DNA from: Candidatus Eremiobacteraceae bacterium
GTDB lineage: Bacteria > Vulcanimicrobiota > Vulcanimicrobiia > Eremiobacterales > Eremiobacteraceae
Direction of reading: 5' to 3'
DNA length: 34,371 nt
Assembly (NCBI GenBank): GCA_036511855.1
Contig: DATCBN010000042.1
Coordinates: forward strand, 1 to 34,371
A program made the position numbers and the translations under genes. Of this stretch, positions 32,679 through 34,371 are shown in pieces. How positions within the stretch are numbered: the stretch's first letter is position 1; each line of letters starts with the position of its first letter. The notes under the pieces were generated by a model that worked only from the letters and a program-made list of their open reading frames with translations, searched no databases and was not told the DNA's origin.

Positions 32679-33500
32679 CTACAGCGAGAACGTGTAAACG
32701 ACGCGATAGGTCTGAGTCGCGGGATGGCCGTCTACTTCGGGAGCTTGAAATTTGCTCGCCCGCGCTGCGTCCAGCGCCGCGCCATCGAGCAACCGGTTGC
32801 CGGCCGACTGGCCGATCGACTGCGAGATCACGTTGCCGCTCGGCCCAACCGTGACGAGCACGATCGTCGTTCCTTGAATGCCCTGATTTCTTGCGATTTC
32901 AGGATATATCGGCTGGACTTGAGAGACGAACCGCGCTTCGACGACCACCGCCGGCTCGTAGATCGGCGTGGCTTGCGGCACGGCCGCCGCGGGCGCCGCA
33001 GTTACGGCCGGTTGTACCGGCGCTTGCGTGGGCACGGGATCCGGTGTGGCAGCCTGCGTCGCGGACGACGGGTCAAAAGCGGGAGCAGCCTGCGCAGTCT
33101 CTCTTGTCTTATGCGTCAGCCGTTTCGTCGCGACGATCTTTCCATTCACCGGCGGTGTGCTCGGCGCCGCAGACGGCGTCTCGCCTGGGGTCGGCGTCAC
33201 GGACGGAGACGCGTGCGGCGAAACAACGGCGGTGTGTTTGGCGTGTTTCTTCTTGGCGGCGAGCGGAGTGATTGCGCTCACACCTGTGAACGATGACAAC
33301 GGCGGAACGATCGCAGCGAGCCCGACCGGCGCCGCACTCGATTCGTGGTTGTGGCCAGACTCGACCGCATAACCGATGCCGCCGCCGATCAAGATCACGC
33401 CGGCAACGGCAGCGATGATGATCAATGGAACGCCTGAAACGCCGCCGGCGCGTGGTTTGAGCGTGCGGCGCAAGGTATGGGCGGAATTCATGATACTCAC
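32679..33500 (-). CDS. TonB C-terminal-domain protein
   Basis: 273 residues from GTG at 33498-33500, with AAGGA about ten bases upstream; ATG at 33489-33491 (residue 4) is an alternative. A single transmembrane helix (PLIIIAAVAGVILIGGGIGYAV, about residues 25-46) precedes a long periplasmic linker rich in Pro, Ala and Thr with a basic KKKHAKH patch. The last 80 residues (VSQVQPIYPEIARNQGIQGTTIVLVTVGPSGNVISQSIGQSAGNRLLDGAALDAARASKFQAPEVDG) are the TonB/TolA-like C-terminal domain. Such proteins transmit force or contact outer-membrane receptors. No exbB/exbD or receptor is in the window, so it may instead be a TonB-fold envelope protein of another role. Confidence 0.86.
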   Translation of the reverse strand: MSIMNSAHTLRRTLKPRAGGVSGVPLIIIAAVAGVILIGGGIGYAVESGHNHESSAAPVGLAAIVPPLSSFTGVSAITPLAAKKKHAKHTAVVSPHASPSVTPTPGETPSAAPSTPPVNGKIVATKRLTHKTRETAQAAPAFDPSSATQAATPDPVPTQAPVQPAVTAAPAAAVPQATPIYEPAVVVEARFVSQVQPIYPEIARNQGIQGTTIVLVTVGPSGNVISQSIGQSAGNRLLDGAALDAARASKFQAPEVDGHPATQTYRVVYTFSL

Positions 33501-33602
33501 GTACGGCTTGTCCTTTTGACCCGACAGATGAGCGCCGCAGTTCTAGCGTGATCGCCGCGCGTTGCATCTATACTAGAGTATCGTCGTGAGAGAGAGCGGG
33601 GA

Positions 33603-34371
33603 TTAGACCTCGCGCGGTAGCCTGTGGGCCAGCGCACGCAATAGCGCGACCCCGGATGTGAGCGCCCCCTCGTCTAGCCGGAAGTTAGGAGAATGCAGCA
33701 TGGCTGGCGCAGCGTCACCAGGCCGGCCGACGCCAAGCCGGATCAGACAGCCCGGCGCCAACTGCGCGAAGTAGGAAAAATCTTCGGCGCCCATCGTCGG
33801 CCGGTCTAACGACGTCACCGCTGGCACGCCCGCTGTGGCGAGCGCGATATTCGCGATGCGATCGGCGAGCGCGACATCGTTTTGCACCGATGGGTAGCCT
33901 TGCTCGAAATTCAACGTATATTCCGCGCGATGCGCTTCGGAGATCCCTCGCACGACCCGCTCAAGGCGCTCGGGCATCGTGGCACGCACGACTTCGTTCA
34001 AGCAACGAATCGTGCCGGAGATCTTTGTGACGTCGGCGATCACATTCCGCCGGTAGCCGCCTTCGATCCGGCCTATGGTCACCACGACGGACTCGAGCGG
34101 ATCGACTTCGCGGCTCGCGATCCGCTGAAGCGCGCCGACGATCTCCGCGGCGATTGGAATCGTGTCGACCGCCAAATGTGGATAGCCGCCGTGGCCGCCG
34201 CGTCCTCGGATCTCGATATCGAAATCGTCGCACGACGCGGTTGCCGGACCGCGCCGGATCCCGATCGTGCCGGCAGGAAGCGTGGGCCATACGTGGATCA
34301 TCGCAACGGCGTCGACGCCGTTCATGACGCCCGCCTCGATCATCGGCTTGGCCCCGCCGGGCCCTTCTTCG
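33603..34371 (-). CDS. M20-family amidohydrolase (partial, N-terminus off window)
   Basis: The frame is open to the window edge, giving at least 256 residues of the C-terminal part. The first codons beyond the internal Met read EEGPGGAKPMIEAGVMNGVDAVAMIHVWP, the conserved active-site Glu pair and metal-site region of M20D peptidases (IAA-amino acid/hippurate hydrolase and N-acetyl-diaminopimelate deacetylase group). The dimerisation domain contains FDIEIRGRGGHGGYPHLAVDTI, and the C-terminal GAEDFSYFAQLAPGCLIRLGVG carries the conserved Glu/Asp and Phe. It hydrolyses an N-acyl or amide bond of an amino-acid derivative in the cytosol; the exact substrate cannot be told. The gap to the TonB-like gene is 102 bases and contains an ATACT/AGTAT dyad (33570-33581) in a possible promoter. 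Confidence 0.87.
   Translation of the reverse strand, partial: EEGPGGAKPMIEAGVMNGVDAVAMIHVWPTLPAGTIGIRRGPATASCDDFDIEIRGRGGHGGYPHLAVDTIPIAAEIVGALQRIASREVDPLESVVVTIGRIEGGYRRNVIADVTKISGTIRCLNEVVRATMPERLERVVRGISEAHRAEYTLNFEQGYPSVQNDVALADRIANIALATAGVPAVTSLDRPTMGAEDFSYFAQLAPGCLIRLGVGRPGDAAPAMLHSPNFRLDEGALTSGVALLRALAHRLPREV

Overview
The window is high-GC bacterial chromosome, densely coded, with many genes overlapping by 1-4 bases. The gene content points to a respiring organism with an outer membrane: a complete 14-subunit NADH:quinone oxidoreductase, a LolD/MacB-type ABC system, a probable lipoprotein and a TonB C-terminal-domain protein. Short palindromic repeats with a TAGTACG tail recur between genes. 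My guess is an uncultivated soil-type lineage such as Eremiobacterota, but this is inference only, since no rRNA or other marker is present. I see no tRNA, rRNA, CRISPR array, transposase or phage gene.

Layout. Bases 1-11,600 are a mosaic of short units: a partial HExxH membrane protein (minus), a DHFR/RibD-like reductase and a CxxC conserved hypothetical (plus), a methyltransferase (minus), an RmlC-like epimerase and an APC amino-acid permease (plus), then a 0.27-kb palindromic repeat array, a secreted hypothetical (minus), and a plus-strand operon of ABC ATPase, large FtsX-type permease, AttH/CrtC-like lipocalin protein, small lipoprotein and small membrane protein. That operon ends at a hairpin plus T-tract terminator built from the same repeat family.

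Bases 11,679-25,668 (minus) are nuoA-nuoN in canonical order. Almost every junction is a start/stop overlap, and all cluster-ligating cysteines I looked for are present, including those of the extra N7 cluster of NuoG. Upstream lies a 295-base gap holding a structured element with inverted ends (MITE-like), then a cysteine synthase and an isoprenylcysteine-methyltransferase-like membrane protein (minus). Thioredoxin reductase diverges from these (plus) and is followed by two adjacent TPR proteins, the first carrying a Pro/Ala linker and a long coiled coil. After a second repeat/terminator cluster come a TonB C-terminal-domain protein and the 3' part of an M20 amidohydrolase, both minus and the last running off the window.

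How the parts may work together. Complex I feeds electrons from NADH to quinone and pumps protons. Cysteine synthase and thioredoxin reductase nearby serve thiol metabolism and redox balance. The ABC ATPase-permease-AttH set looks like an envelope export or lipid/lipoprotein-handling system. The least explained items are the covarying palindrome family, the MITE-like element between the cysteine synthase and nuoA, and the TPR/coiled-coil pair.
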